64,000 nucleotides of DNA from Chitinophaga caseinilytica (GCF_038396765.1 NZ_CP150096.1:5873001-5937000); one strand, 5' to 3'; counted from the stretch's first letter, positions 25,161 to 35,932 are shown. Numbers and translations are program-made. The notes: generated by a model not told the origin, from the sequence alone.

Positions 25161-28100
25161 GCCCGTTCCGTACATATATCAAGACTATACAAACAAGGCT
25201 GCTGATCGCCAGCCTGCTCATCATCGCCTCCCGGGCTTCGGCACAAAACATCCCTGCCCTGCGGGCATCCATCGCCCAGGCGGAGAACGATTCACTGAAA
25301 GCCTTCTTCCTCAACGAAACCGGGAAAGCATACCTGTTCAAGCCCGGCGAACTGAAAAACGACCTCGACAGCGCAGGGTACTTCTTCGACCAGGCGCGCA
25401 TCCTGGCACAACGCACCGGCCATTACAAACAGTATCTTACCAGCCTGTTCAACATGACCAGCCTCTGGATAGAAATGGGAACGCCCTGGCGCGCACGGGA
25501 GGTTGTTTCAATATTGAGCGACGATCAGCAGGCCAGTGTTTATGCCAGGCTTAGTTATCATTATACTTTCAAACCGGGAGAATACGCCTACGACCTGGAT
25601 ACCGCGCTGATGTACGGTAAAAAAGCGATCGCCATTTCCCGGAAAACCGGTAATATACCCGTGCTGGGAAACACTGCACAGACGATGTCTACGGCCTACA
25701 TCGAGGCAAACCAGCTGACCAATGCGCTTACAATGCTGTCAGACGTTCCCGCCCAGGCGCATTACATCATTTACCACCGCGTGGGTTACCAGTACCTGAT
25801 GCGGCGCGACAAATCTCCCGGCGACGTAGACAGCTCCGAAACCCACATCCGCAATTCCATTCGCCTTGGCATCCAGTTCAACAAGCGCGACCTGGAACAT
25901 CGGAACTACTACACCCTCGCCCTGATCGAGTTCCACCGTAACCGGCATGTCCGCGCAAAAATGTTCATGCCGCACCTGCAGGGTGTGCTGAAGGCGGATA
26001 TCTGCATGACGCTCGCCCGCTGGCACTTCATACATACCAACGAGCCGGACAGCGCCCGTGTGTATGCAAAAATGGCCATCGCCAACTGGGACCCCGAGCG
26101 TCACCAGCAGCTGATAAAGTCTGCCAGGAATTTTTTATCGGCCGTAGACATCATGGAGGCCTCGCGGCGGGTGGTCGTGGAAACCGTGCCCGGTGCGCAA
26201 CGGTTCCGGAAGTTTATTGATATGGGAAGGCAATACCAGTCCGGATTCCCGGCGTTCGACGTTACCCAGCTGAGCATTTCCGTCAATTATATACAGAGCG
26301 CCATCAAAATTGCCGATTCGCTGAACATCGACACCATGCGCATCCTGGCCTGGAAGGAAATGGCAAAAACGCAATGCCTCCTGGGCGATGTTCCGGAAGC
26401 CCGCAAATACATCCTGCTCGCGCTTTCCAAATACAATCACCCGCAAGATACGCGCAACAGGGCCCTGATCTGGATGCATTTCGGCAACATCATCCGCCGC
26501 CAGCGCCCGCAATACTGTGACGTCGCCGAAGCATACCTCAATGCCAGCCTGCTGTTCGCAAAGGCGGGCGATATGGAAAACGAACTGAACACCGGCATGG
26601 AATCCGCCAGCTTCCTTCAGGAAGACGGCCGGCCCGAAGAAGCCAGCAAGCTCCTGCTCGGTCTCGCCAATAAATACGCCAACACCGATCGCGCCCCCAC
26701 TTACAAAATCAACCGCCACCTCGCGCTCCTCGCCCAGATGCGCGGCGACCTGGGAGCGGCGCTTCGCTATGCCATGACGGGTTTACGGCAGGCAGAACAA
26801 CAGAACGATAAACTTGTAACTACCATAATGTTCGTCCGGCTGGGCGAGATCTACCGCGATCTCGTCCAATACGAAAACAGCATCGACGCATACCGGAAAG
26901 CGGTCGCCAACGCGCATGGAACCGGCCCGGATTACGACTATTATGCCGCCCTCGCCCTCACGGAACTGCTGATCGAACACCGCAGCGCCGCCGAAGCCCT
27001 GGCATTTGTAAAGCAGGTATATAAAGACAATCCGCCCGTGAGCTATTATCCCGAACGCCTCATGGAAGCCGCGCTGGCACAATGTTACAATGCGCTGGGA
27101 CAAACGGGGGAAGCGGAAAAATATTACCTGTCGTCTATCCGGAACATCGACCATATCCGCGTGGGCGATAAACTCTACACCCGGCTGCAACTCAACGTCG
27201 GCAAGTTTTATCTCGGGCAAAAAAATATACCATCGCCTCGGAGCACCTGCGCAAAGCCCTCAGCTACCGGCCAGACATCGCCAGCATATCCCTCACCAAC
27301 AATGCGCATTACATGCTCTTCCAGTGCGATTCCGCCATGGGCATGTACCGCCAGGCCATCGATCAATACCAGCTCTACAAATACTATAACGATTCGCTGT
27401 TCAACGTCGCCAAAAGCCGGCAGATTTCTGAATTGCAAATCCAGTACGAAACGGAAAAGAAAGACCAGTCGCTCCTGCTGCAGGAACAGGAAATCCGCCT
27501 CCGCGAACAGGATATCATGCTGCTCATGCGGAAAGAGCTCCTGCAAAAATCACAGCTTAACCAGGCCATCCTCCAACGGGAACAAAGCCTGATGGACGCG
27601 CGGCGTAAAGACCAGGACATCCAGCTGAAACAAAACGACATCGCCCTGCTCACCCAACGCGCCGAAATCCAGCAAAGCAAACTGGAACAGGAAAGGCTCA
27701 TGCGCAACGTTTCCTTCGGCGGCGCGGTACTGCTGCTCGCCATCATCGGGCTGCTGATCAACGGTTACCGCCTCAAGCAGAAAAACAACCAGTCGCTGCA
27801 GGAAAAACAGGTGGAAATCGGTCAGAAAAACGCTTCGCTGGAAAAGTTGCTGCACGAAAAGGAATGGCTGCTGAAGGAAATACATCACCGCGTGAAGAAC
27901 AACCTGCAAATCGTCATGAGCCTGCTCAACAGCCAAAGCGCCTTCCTGCAGAACGATGCCGCGCTCGTAGCCATCCGCGACAGCCAGCACCGCGTGCAGG
28001 CGATTTCGCTCATCCACAAAAAACTGTACCAGTCAGACAATGTGGGCGTCATCAACATGCCGCATTACATCCATGAACTGGTGGATTACCTCCTGGATTG

Positions 28101-28515
28101 CTTCGACGCCGGCCGGAACGTGCGCTTCCGCATCAACGTAGCGCCCATCCGGCTAGACGTTTCGCAGGCCGTGCCCATCGGGCTCATCCTCAACGAAGCC
28201 ATCACCAATTCCATCAAATACGCATTCCCCGGCAACCGCGAAGGCAACATCCACATTACGTTCGACCGGTCGGCAGCAGGGCATTTCACCCTGACGGTCG
28301 CCGACGACGGGATTGGACTGCCGCCGGATTTCGAGCCGGGGCAAAGCCGGTCTTTGGGAATGAGCCTCATGGAAGGTCTCAGCAACGACCTCGGCGGCCA
28401 TTTCAACATCCGGAACACGACAGACGGCGGAGCGGAAATTTCGGTATGGTTCGAAGATGAAAATTTCATCCGCCCCGAATTGCTCGACCGGCCCGCGGGT
28501 TCCGTCAATCAATAA
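25157..28515 (+). pseudogene. TPR-containing sensor histidine kinase (HisKA_2), split by a frameshift
   Basis: Two frames together encode a sensor kinase of about 1,118 residues. The first (25157 to its stop at 27592) has a signal peptide (LLIASLLIIASRASAQ) and many TPR-like helical pairs, giving a periplasmic sensor. The second (usable from about 27219, ending 28515) continues with the last TPRs, a transmembrane helix (AVLLLAIIGLLINGY), a coiled coil, the HisKA_2 motif KEIHHRVKNNLQIV, and an ATPase domain (NEAITNSIKYAF, VADDGIGLP). The frames meet at an A7 run (27219-27225); A8 would restore GQKKYTIASEHL. It may be a sequencing error, a phase-variable tract or a true mutation. The cognate response regulator starts 40 bp later. 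Confidence 0.8.
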
Positions 28516-28555
28516 AAAAACGCGTTACTACAGGCTTAACAGGAAACATCGCCAT

Positions 28556-30487
28556 ATGAATGAAAAAGTGCTGATCGTAGAAGATCAATTTATCGAAGCC
28601 AACGACCTCCGGCTCATGCTGGAAAAAGCAGGGTACAGGGTGTGCGGGATCGCGCGGTCGGTACCACAGGCGCAGGAGCTTATCCGGCAAGACAAGCCCG
28701 ACCTCGTGCTGCTGGACATATTCCTCAAAGGCAGGCAAACCGGCATCGACCTGGCGCATGAGCTGCGCGAGCAACATATCGCTTTCATTTACCTGAGCGC
28801 CAATTCCAGCCAGGACGTGCTTACCGCCGCCAAAGCCACGCAGCCCTATGGCTTTCTCGTGAAGCCCTTCCGCGAGCGCGATGTGCTGGCAACGCTGGAA
28901 ATAGCCCGGTTCCGGCACGAAAACAGCCTGGAATCGCACCTGCGGCGGGAAACGGCGTTGCGGAAGGAACTGGCGCAATTGCAAGCCTCCGGCGGAACGC
29001 CGGAACAGCGGCTGTTGCAGGCGGGCATAGCATTGCAGCCTTACGTTCCCTTCGAATACCTGTCCGTCAGTTTCCGGCGGAACGGCGAGGTGCGCCATCT
29101 GCGCGACTATCGACGGATCGGGTTCAACGAATACCAGGAGCTGGGCGCCACGGAGCTGGGGAACATCACCGGTTTGCCGGCCGACGCGCTGGAGAAACTG
29201 CTAAGCGCGCAGCCCTGGGAAACCCCTGCATTGTTCAACGGTGCCGATTTCACGCGGGAGCAGCGGAATGTTCCGCTCATGCAACAACTCGCGAAATCCT
29301 TCCACCTCCAATCCTCTTTCGTATATCCGTTCACTTTACACAACGGCCATACCTGCATCCTCCATTTCTACAGCAAACTGCCCGACGCTTTCCAGCAACC
29401 GCATACCGAGATTTGCCATCGCCAGCGCGACCTGCTGGCCGAACTGGCGGAAAGCAGCGCCGGCGCCGCCCCCGAGCGCGAAGGCACGCCTGCAGCCAGG
29501 AAAGCGCCGCCGGCAAAGGTGTTCAACGGCATCGTCGGCAACAGCCACCTGCTGCTCAAAGTGTTCGACCACCTTTCCCAGGCCGCACCGATAGACACTT
29601 CCATCCTCATCCTCGGCGAAAGCGGCACCGGCAAGGAAAGGATCGCCGATTGCATCCATCAGCTGTCGCCCAGGCGCAACAAGCCCCTCGTGAAAGTGAA
29701 CTGCGCCGCGCTGCCCGCCACCCTCATCGAATCGGAATTGTTCGGCCATGAAAAAGGCGCCTTTACCGGCGCGATGGACCGCAGGATCGGCAAGTTCGAA
29801 CAGGCGCACGAAGGCACCGTGTTCCTCGACGAAATCGGCGAAATGCCCGTGGAACTGCAGGCCAAACTGCTGCGCGTGCTGCAGGAAAGGGAAATCGAGC
29901 GCCTCGGAAGCCGCGCGCCCATCAAGATCAACGTGCGCTTCATCGCCGCCACCAACCGGAACCTCGAAAAAGAAGTAGCCGAAGGAAGATTCCGCCTCGA
30001 CCTCTATTACCGCCTCAACGTTTTTCCACTCACTTTGCCCAGCCTGCGCGACCGGGCCGAAGACATTCCCCTGCTTGTACAGCATTTCATCGATGTGTTC
30101 AACAACAAGACCGGCAAACGCATCCAGGGCGTCAGCGATAAAGTGATGGCACAACTGCAGCAATACCACTGGCCGGGCAATATCCGCGAACTGGAGCACA
30201 TGATCGAGCGCGGCATGCTGCTCAACCGCGGGCCACTCATCGAAGAAATCATGCTGCCCGGAAACCCAAGACCGCCCGAGCCCGTACAAAGTACGACGAA
30301 CATACTGCCAGACAGCCGGGTGAAAACGATCCATGAGAACGAGCGCGATCACATCCTCAGCGTCCTCAAAAAATGCAATGGCCGCGTATGGGGTGCCGGC
30401 GGGGCCGCGGAACTACTACAAATCCCTCCCACCACGCTTCATTCGAAAATGAAAAAACTCGGCATCCGGAAAGAACACCTCAGCTGA
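28556..30487 (+). CDS. sigma-54-interacting response regulator (NtrC-like)
   Basis: A 643-residue transcription activator. Residues 1-120 are a receiver domain with intact acidic residues (IVEDQ), phospho-acceptor Asp in VLLDIFLKG, and Lys in FLVKPFRE. Residues ~150-300 form a GAF-like linker. Residues ~325-560 are the sigma-54 AAA+ domain with Walker A GESGTGKE near 354, GAFTGA at 401-406 and Walker B VFLDEIGEMP. The C-terminus is a Fis-type helix-turn-helix (GAAELLQIPPTTLHSKMKKL). The ATG at 28556 is chosen because it places the receiver at the N-terminus. It is the partner of the kinase just upstream. Confidence 0.92.
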   Translation: MNEKVLIVEDQFIEANDLRLMLEKAGYRVCGIARSVPQAQELIRQDKPDLVLLDIFLKGRQTGIDLAHELREQHIAFIYLSANSSQDVLTAAKATQPYGFLVKPFRERDVLATLEIARFRHENSLESHLRRETALRKELAQLQASGGTPEQRLLQAGIALQPYVPFEYLSVSFRRNGEVRHLRDYRRIGFNEYQELGATELGNITGLPADALEKLLSAQPWETPALFNGADFTREQRNVPLMQQLAKSFHLQSSFVYPFTLHNGHTCILHFYSKLPDAFQQPHTEICHRQRDLLAELAESSAGAAPEREGTPAARKAPPAKVFNGIVGNSHLLLKVFDHLSQAAPIDTSILILGESGTGKERIADCIHQLSPRRNKPLVKVNCAALPATLIESELFGHEKGAFTGAMDRRIGKFEQAHEGTVFLDEIGEMPVELQAKLLRVLQEREIERLGSRAPIKINVRFIAATNRNLEKEVAEGRFRLDLYYRLNVFPLTLPSLRDRAEDIPLLVQHFIDVFNNKTGKRIQGVSDKVMAQLQQYHWPGNIRELEHMIERGMLLNRGPLIEEIMLPGNPRPPEPVQSTTNILPDSRVKTIHENERDHILSVLKKCNGRVWGAGGAAELLQIPPTTLHSKMKKLGIRKEHLS

Positions 30488-30498
30488 TCCGTGAAAAG

Positions 30499-30521
30499 TA
30501 CAATTTTGACCGGCATTAGCA
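30499..30521 (+). promoter_or_regulatory. element shared with the kinase promoter region
   Basis: TTTGACCGGC-AT-TAGCA at 30505-30521 matches TTTGACCGGC-G-TAGCA at 24568-24583, the latter upstream of the kinase operon. It is 36 bp before the flavin reductase start. A TA...TTTG at 30499-30508 could be a stretched -7 box. It may be a binding site of the response regulator or part of a promoter. Confidence 0.35.
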
Positions 30522-30557
30522 CAATGGTCCGTATCCCGGAAAGCCTATTTTTGCAAC

Positions 30558-31478
30558 ATGGTTTCAAATAATAACATCCAGGTTTACGAAGTCGCCATCG
30601 CAGGCGGATCGTCGGCAGGCCTCAGCGCCGCGTTGACATTGGGGCGGACGTTGCGCAAGACCGTCGTGATAGACGGCGGATCGCCGCGCAACCGCTTTGC
30701 GGCCCATGCCCATAATTTCTTCACGCGCGACAATACCCCGCCTTCCGAACTGCTCCGCATCGCCCGGGAGCAGTTGCAGCCGTATGAAACGGTAGACCTG
30801 GTGGAAGGGTACATCACCGCCGCGTCAAAAACGGACGGTGGTTTTCTGCTGGAAACCCGCGCCGGTGATAAATACTTCGCGAAAAAAATCGTGCTGGCCA
30901 CCGGTTTGAAAGACGACCTGGACGACATTCCCGGGCTGGAGGAACTCTGGGGCAACCGCGTCATCCATTGCCCGTATTGCCACGGCTGGGAAGTGCGCCG
31001 GCTGCCGGTTTGCGTGATCGCCAACGGCGAAGCAGCAGAACATTACGCCGTTACATTATCCAACTGGCACAGCGATATCACCTTCCTCACCCAGGGCGAA
31101 AGCCGGATCAGCGCGGAAATGACGGAAAAATTCGTGGAGAAGGGATACAAGCTGAACACCGCTCCCATCAAGGGTTTGGAGAAAAGCGGAGAAGGTGTGA
31201 GGATCACGCTGCAGAACGGGGATGTGCTGGAAACCGGCGCGGTGTATTACCGGCCGCAGAAACTGTTGTACCACAATTCCCTGGCGGAACAACTGGGCTG
31301 CGAAATGAGCCCCGAGGGCGTGGTGACCGTCAGCCCCATGTTCGAGACCACCGTACCAGGCGTTTTTGCCGCCGGCGACCTCACGCATGCGGGGCTTCAC
31401 CAGTTATACATGTCGGCCATGGGCGGACATCTGGCCGGTACCAACGCCAACCGCCAGCTGACGCAGGAGGCCTGGTGA
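30558..31478 (+). CDS. thioredoxin-reductase-like NAD(P)/FAD oxidoreductase
   Basis: A 306-residue flavoprotein of the low-molecular-weight thioredoxin reductase type. It has the FAD motif GGSSAGLSAALTLGR, the redox pair CPYC near residues 137-140, and the C-terminal FAD motif TVPGVFAAGDLTHAG. The second dinucleotide fold is degenerate (VIANGEAAEHYA rather than GxGxxA), so it may use NAD(P)H poorly, as some TrxR-like proteins do. Its stop abuts the stop of the convergent next gene exactly. The thiol partner is unknown. Confidence 0.87.
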   Translation: MVSNNNIQVYEVAIAGGSSAGLSAALTLGRTLRKTVVIDGGSPRNRFAAHAHNFFTRDNTPPSELLRIAREQLQPYETVDLVEGYITAASKTDGGFLLETRAGDKYFAKKIVLATGLKDDLDDIPGLEELWGNRVIHCPYCHGWEVRRLPVCVIANGEAAEHYAVTLSNWHSDITFLTQGESRISAEMTEKFVEKGYKLNTAPIKGLEKSGEGVRITLQNGDVLETGAVYYRPQKLLYHNSLAEQLGCEMSPEGVVTVSPMFETTVPGVFAAGDLTHAGLHQLYMSAMGGHLAGTNANRQLTQEAW

Positions 31479-32150
31479 TCAGGGTTTGGCGGCGAGTTTG
31501 TGTATGTCCCTCACTTCGATGACATTGGAAGTATAGCCGTTGCGGGAAACTTCGATCATGGCCTTTCCCAGCTCCTGCAGCGTGCTGGCAAAGCCTGGGA
31601 AAAGGGAACGGAAGAATGGGAACATCCAGCCGAGGTATTTGTAGATCGTGACGAGGTTCTTTTGTCCTTTCGTTGCTTTCAGCAATCCTGGCCGAAACGC
31701 GAAAACCTTGCGGAAAGGGAGTTTCATAAGATCGTTCTCCGTTTTGCCCTTTACCCGCGCCCACATGACGCGGCCATGTTCGGACCCGTCGGTCCCGGAG
31801 CCGGACACATAGCAAAATGCGATATCGGGGTTGACGGCGGCCATCACTTCGGCCACGTGCATCGTGAGCACATAGGTTTGCCGGTAATATTCCGGTTCGC
31901 TTTTTCCGACGGATGAAACGCCCAGGCAGAAGAAACAGGCGTTGTAGCCGGTAAACTGATCGGCGATGGACTTGACGTTGAAAAAATTCTCATGGATGAT
32001 CTCCTTCAGTTTGGGATGGCTGTACCCCGACGGTCTGCGATTGATAATCAATACTTTCTCGACATTCGGGTTTTGCAGGCATTCCAGGAGAACGCCCTCT
32101 CCGACCATTCCGGTGGCGCCTGTGATGATGACGCTAAGGTTTTCTGGCAT
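31479..32150 (-). CDS. NAD(P)-binding Rossmann-fold protein (NmrA/epimerase-like)
   Basis: A 223-residue protein of the atypical SDR type, with the nucleotide motif IITGATGMVGEGVL at the N-terminus, INRRPSGY after strand 2 suggesting NADP, and FCYVSGSGTDGSEHGRVMWARVKGK-like region (shown in part) carrying the later catalytic-position residues. It has no classical YxxxK motif. Related proteins are annotated as NAD-dependent epimerase or HIM1-like; the reaction is unknown. It is convergent with the flavin reductase. Confidence 0.75.
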   Translation of the reverse strand: MPENLSVIITGATGMVGEGVLLECLQNPNVEKVLIINRRPSGYSHPKLKEIIHENFFNVKSIADQFTGYNACFFCLGVSSVGKSEPEYYRQTYVLTMHVAEVMAAVNPDIAFCYVSGSGTDGSEHGRVMWARVKGKTENDLMKLPFRKVFAFRPGLLKATKGQKNLVTIYKYLGWMFPFFRSLFPGFASTLQELGKAMIEVSRNGYTSNVIEVRDIHKLAAKP

Positions 32151-32202
32151 GAGGGGTTGGATTTTTTCCGAAAGTAATACAAATCCCTCAAAACCGCGCC
32201 CG

Positions 32203-33408
32203 TCAGGAATGCGCCGTTTTCCGCGAAGCGATGACCGTTCGCCCCACAGCCAGTATCAACAGTGATAGCAAAGCGGCAACCGTCATGCAGGCGGCCATGG
32301 GGAATGCGGTATTTTCCTTGAAAAGGCTCACGAACACCGAAGCCAGCGCGCCTGCGCCCATTTGCAGCGCGCCCATGAGCGCGGAAGCCGTTCCTGCATT
32401 GCGCGCAAACGGCGCCAGCGAAAGTGCGGCGGTGTTGGGGTTCACGAAACCCAGGCAGCAAAGCAGTACGGCCAGCGTGCCGATCGTGCCCCACAGGCCC
32501 AACCATCCCGCACCTGATCCCCAAACAAACAACAGGGCGGCTACGCTCATCACAGACAGCGCCACGGGCAAGATCTGCTCGCTACTGTAGCGTTTCAACA
32601 TGATGGTATTTACCTGGCTGGAACCGATGAAACCCACGCTCAGCGCGGCAAACACCCATCCATATGCTTTATCGGACAATTGGAACACCTGCATAAAAAC
32701 TTTCGGCGAACCGGAAACGTACGTGAACAACGCGGAAAACGCCACGGCACCGGTGAGCGCGTAAGTATAGAATTGCGGCTCTTTCCACACCGACCAGAAA
32801 TTGCGGATAATGGGCGCCGGCTTGAGCGACAGCGAAGTATCGGGCCGGAAGCTGTCTGGCAGCCAAAAGATACACGCCAGCAGCATGAGCGCCCCCATCA
32901 CGGCGAGTATCGTAAACACCGAATGCCAGCCGATGGCGCTGGTCACATATCCGCCGACGGTAGGCGCTACCATGGGAGACGCGCCCACCACCAGCATCAG
33001 CAGCGCAAACACTTTCGCGTTTTCATGGACGGGGAACAGATCGCGCACCATGGCCATCGCCGCCACCGTAGCCGCACAGGAGCCCACCGCCTGGAAGAAC
33101 CGCAGCCACACGAGGCCGTCCAGCGAGGTGGCGAACGCACAACCTACCGATGCGGCGATGTAGAGCAGCAGCCCTATGTACAGGGGTTTCTTCCGCCCGA
33201 AGCGGTCCAGCAGCGGGCCATACAGCAATTGTCCGGCGCAGATGCCGATGAAATAACTGGACAATGTCAGTCCCACTCTTTCCACATCCACCCCCAAATC
33301 TTCCGCGATGGCGGGAAAGCCGGGCAGGTACATGTCGATCGTAAAAGGGCCCAGCGCGGTCAGGCTGCCCAAAATGAGAATCAGCGATAAATAAGTCGAA
33401 CGTTTCAA
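32203..33408 (-). CDS. Bcr/CflA family multidrug efflux MFS transporter
   Basis: A 401-residue inner-membrane protein with about 12 hydrophobic helices, of the Bcr/CflA drug-resistance subfamily. Characteristic segments are LGPFTIDMYLPGFPAIA after helix 1, LLYGPLLDRFGRKKPLYIG (MFS motif A) and VRDLFPVHENAKVFALLM. Likely role: proton-driven export of drugs or metabolites. It is 52 bp beyond the start of the NAD-binding gene on the same strand. Confidence 0.9.
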   Translation of the reverse strand: MKRSTYLSLILILGSLTALGPFTIDMYLPGFPAIAEDLGVDVERVGLTLSSYFIGICAGQLLYGPLLDRFGRKKPLYIGLLLYIAASVGCAFATSLDGLVWLRFFQAVGSCAATVAAMAMVRDLFPVHENAKVFALLMLVVGASPMVAPTVGGYVTSAIGWHSVFTILAVMGALMLLACIFWLPDSFRPDTSLSLKPAPIIRNFWSVWKEPQFYTYALTGAVAFSALFTYVSGSPKVFMQVFQLSDKAYGWVFAALSVGFIGSSQVNTIMLKRYSSEQILPVALSVMSVAALLFVWGSGAGWLGLWGTIGTLAVLLCCLGFVNPNTAALSLAPFARNAGTASALMGALQMGAGALASVFVSLFKENTAFPMAACMTVAALLSLLILAVGRTVIASRKTAHS

Positions 33409-33528
33409 ACCGGGATTCGAATAGACGGTTGTGCTGCGTGGCCGAAAGCCAAACGGCGCAACAGATGATTAGACAATAAATTTCAATGCAGATTGTGAAG
33501 GAGAATGCCCGGCAAAGATAGGAATTTT

Positions 33529-34688
33529 TCAACTCCGCAAAATCCCCATTTCAAGCCCCCTCAGCTCCGCAAGCCCTTTCAGCCGCCCGATGCCGCTGTA
33601 ACCGGGATAAGTTTGCTTCGCCAGATCGTCGAGCATCTGGTGGCCATGGTCGGGCCGCATGGGCAGCGAAACATTGCGCTGGCGCATCGATTGCGTGAGG
33701 GCGCGCACCACGGCGTACATGTCTACATCGCCATCGAGATGATCGGCTTCGTAAAAATCGCCCCCGGCCAGGCGGCGGATGTTGCGCAGGTGGATGAAAT
33801 GGATACGGTCCCCCAGCCGCGCTACGATCCCCGCCAGATCGTTATCCGGCCGCACGCCCAGCGAACCGGTACAGAAACAGATGCCGTTGGCCGTTTCGGG
33901 CGATGCATTCAAAATAGCCGCCAAATCCGCTTCGGTGCTCACGATGCGCGGCAAGCCCAGCAAGGGATACGGCGGATCGTCCGGATGAATGGCCAGGCGG
34001 ATGCCGTTTGCTTCCGCCACCGGCGCCACCTGGCGGAGGAAGTAAAACAAGTGCTCCCGCAGCTTCGCGGCATCGATGTGGTCGTATTCGGCCAGCGCCC
34101 GGAGAACTCCTTCGCGGGTAAAACGGTCGTCGCTGCCGGGCAGCCCCAGGAGCGCGTTGTGGAAGAGGGTTTCACGTTGTTGCGGCGTGAGGGATTGTAA
34201 TTTTTTTCGGCGGATTGGATTTCCTCGGCCGAATAATCCGCTTTCGCACCGGGGCGGTTCAGCAGGAAAAGATCGAACGCGATGAACGCGGCGCGGTCGT
34301 AGTAGAGGGCACGCGCGCCGTTGGGAAGTTCGTAACTCACGTTGGTGCGCATCCAGTCCATCACCGGCATGAAATTGTACGTCACCGTTGACACGCCGCA
34401 TCGGGCGAGGTTTTCCAGGCTTTCCTGATACCGTTGGATATGGCCCTGAAAATCGCCGCTGGATTTTTTGATGTCTTCATGCACGGGGAGGCTTTCCACT
34501 ACCGACCAGCGCATGCCTTCGGCTTCGATCAGCGATTTTCTTTTTTCGATCTCTTCAATGGTCCAGGTTTCGCCCACGGGGATGTGGTGAAGGGCTGTCA
34601 CAACGCCGGTGCAGCCGGCTTGTCGGATATCGCGCAGGGAAACGGGGTCTTTGGGCCCGAACCAGCGCATGGTTTGTTCCATCGGCAT
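33529..34688 (-). pseudogene. uxuA: mannonate dehydratase, split by a frameshift
   Basis: Two overlapping frames together give mannonate dehydratase, which converts D-mannonate to 2-keto-3-deoxygluconate in glucuronate catabolism. The N-terminal frame starts at 34688 ([42 protein letters not shown]). The C-terminal frame ([47 protein letters not shown]) ends at 33529. The switch is at a T7 run on the plus strand (34201-34207, A7 in the gene); A8 would restore SAEKKLQSL. Active-site motifs on both sides are intact, so the gene may be functional in the cell if this is a sequence error. No other uronate gene adjoins it. Confidence 0.85.
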
Positions 34689-34711
34689 GAAAGTGGAATG
34701 TTAAGCGGCAA

Positions 34712-35932
34712 TCAAAATGGGGAATTCTGCCTGAAAATCCAAACCGGGAAGGCGTTTCCCGCTTCGAAAACGTTTGAAGTCGATGGAAGGGCCATGAATC
34801 CGTCGGCCAGGGCCAGCGCGGAAAGGTCGCCCGAGCCCTGGTGCGGGATGGGCAAAGCCTGCAAAACCGCTTCTCCGGAAACGTATAATTTAACGGGGAT
34901 GAAGTATTCCAACGGCCGGGCGAACGTCAGGGTTTCGGAGAGTTTCGCCAGCACGGGCTTCCGGTCGGGCAAGCCCAGGCAAACTTCCAGCCACGGCCGG
35001 ATGTAGCGTGCGTAATTGGTCATGACCGACTGCGGGTTCCCCGGCAGGGCAAATACGACCGGCCCACCGGACATCCTGCCGAAGAGGATTTTCTTCCCCG
35101 GCTTCTGCCCTACGCCATCCACGATCTTTTCCATGCCGGCTTCGGCGAGCACTTCGGGGAGATGGTTGAACCGCCCGTCGCCCACGGCGCCGGTACAGAT
35201 CAACACATCGCATCTATGGAGCAAAGGAAGCAATTCTTCGGCCATGCGCGGCTTTTCATCTGCAAGGTGAACGATATCGGCTGGGATCCCCATTTCCCGC
35301 AAACCCGCCGCCAGGCTGTAAACGTTCGACATGCGGACCTGGTGCGGCTCCGGTGTTTCGCGCACCTCCACCAGTTCGTTCCCCGTGGCCACGAGCAGCA
35401 CTTTAGGCAGGGCGCTAACTTTCACTTCGGCTTTCCCCGTTCCCGCCAGCACGCCGATTTCTGCCGGGCCGATGCGTACGCCCGGCTCCAGGAGCGGCTT
35501 TCCGGCATGGGCATCCGCTCCTTTGCGGTGGATGTGATGGCCGGGCTGAACGTTCCCCGGCACGGTGAACCTGCGGAACCCTTCATGCTCGGCAACTTCC
35601 AGCTGATCGAACGGAACAATGGTGTCTGTGAGGTCGGGCAGTACCGATCCGCGCATCACTTCCATCCCGTCTGCCAGGTTGGCCAGTTGCAGGCGCGGCA
35701 TACCCGCGGCCTGGATGCCGCCGGAACCGAAAACACGTTGTCCGCGTTCATAACTTTCAAATGCGATGGCGAGGCCGTTGACCGTGACGCGGTCGTATGG
35801 CGGGAAGGGCCTGTCTGCATGCACCGTTTCGCGCAACACGCGGCCTTCCGCCGCTTCGAGCAAAACGGTGGTGACACCAAAACCAGCGGCTGTGCGCAGC
35901 ATGGCGTTGTAAGCTTCCGATACGGTCATCAT
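34712..35932 (-). CDS. MoeA-like molybdopterin molybdotransferase with altered motifs
   Basis: A 406-residue homologue of MoeA, which inserts molybdate into molybdopterin. The fold is clear from LLVATGNELVEV, GQKPGKKILFG and FALPGNPQSVMTNYARYIRPWL. However, where E. coli MoeA has SAMDGYA with Asp59, this protein reads VTVNGLA with Asn52, and the usual SGGVSxGxxDY is TGAVGDGRFNHL. Both changes remove conserved residues, so activity is doubtful or the role has changed. No other molybdenum cofactor gene is nearby. It lies 23 bp upstream of uxuA. Confidence 0.82.
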   Translation of the reverse strand: MMTVSEAYNAMLRTAAGFGVTTVLLEAAEGRVLRETVHADRPFPPYDRVTVNGLAIAFESYERGQRVFGSGGIQAAGMPRLQLANLADGMEVMRGSVLPDLTDTIVPFDQLEVAEHEGFRRFTVPGNVQPGHHIHRKGADAHAGKPLLEPGVRIGPAEIGVLAGTGKAEVKVSALPKVLLVATGNELVEVRETPEPHQVRMSNVYSLAAGLREMGIPADIVHLADEKPRMAEELLPLLHRCDVLICTGAVGDGRFNHLPEVLAEAGMEKIVDGVGQKPGKKILFGRMSGGPVVFALPGNPQSVMTNYARYIRPWLEVCLGLPDRKPVLAKLSETLTFARPLEYFIPVKLYVSGEAVLQALPIPHQGSGDLSALALADGFMALPSTSNVFEAGNAFPVWIFRQNSPF

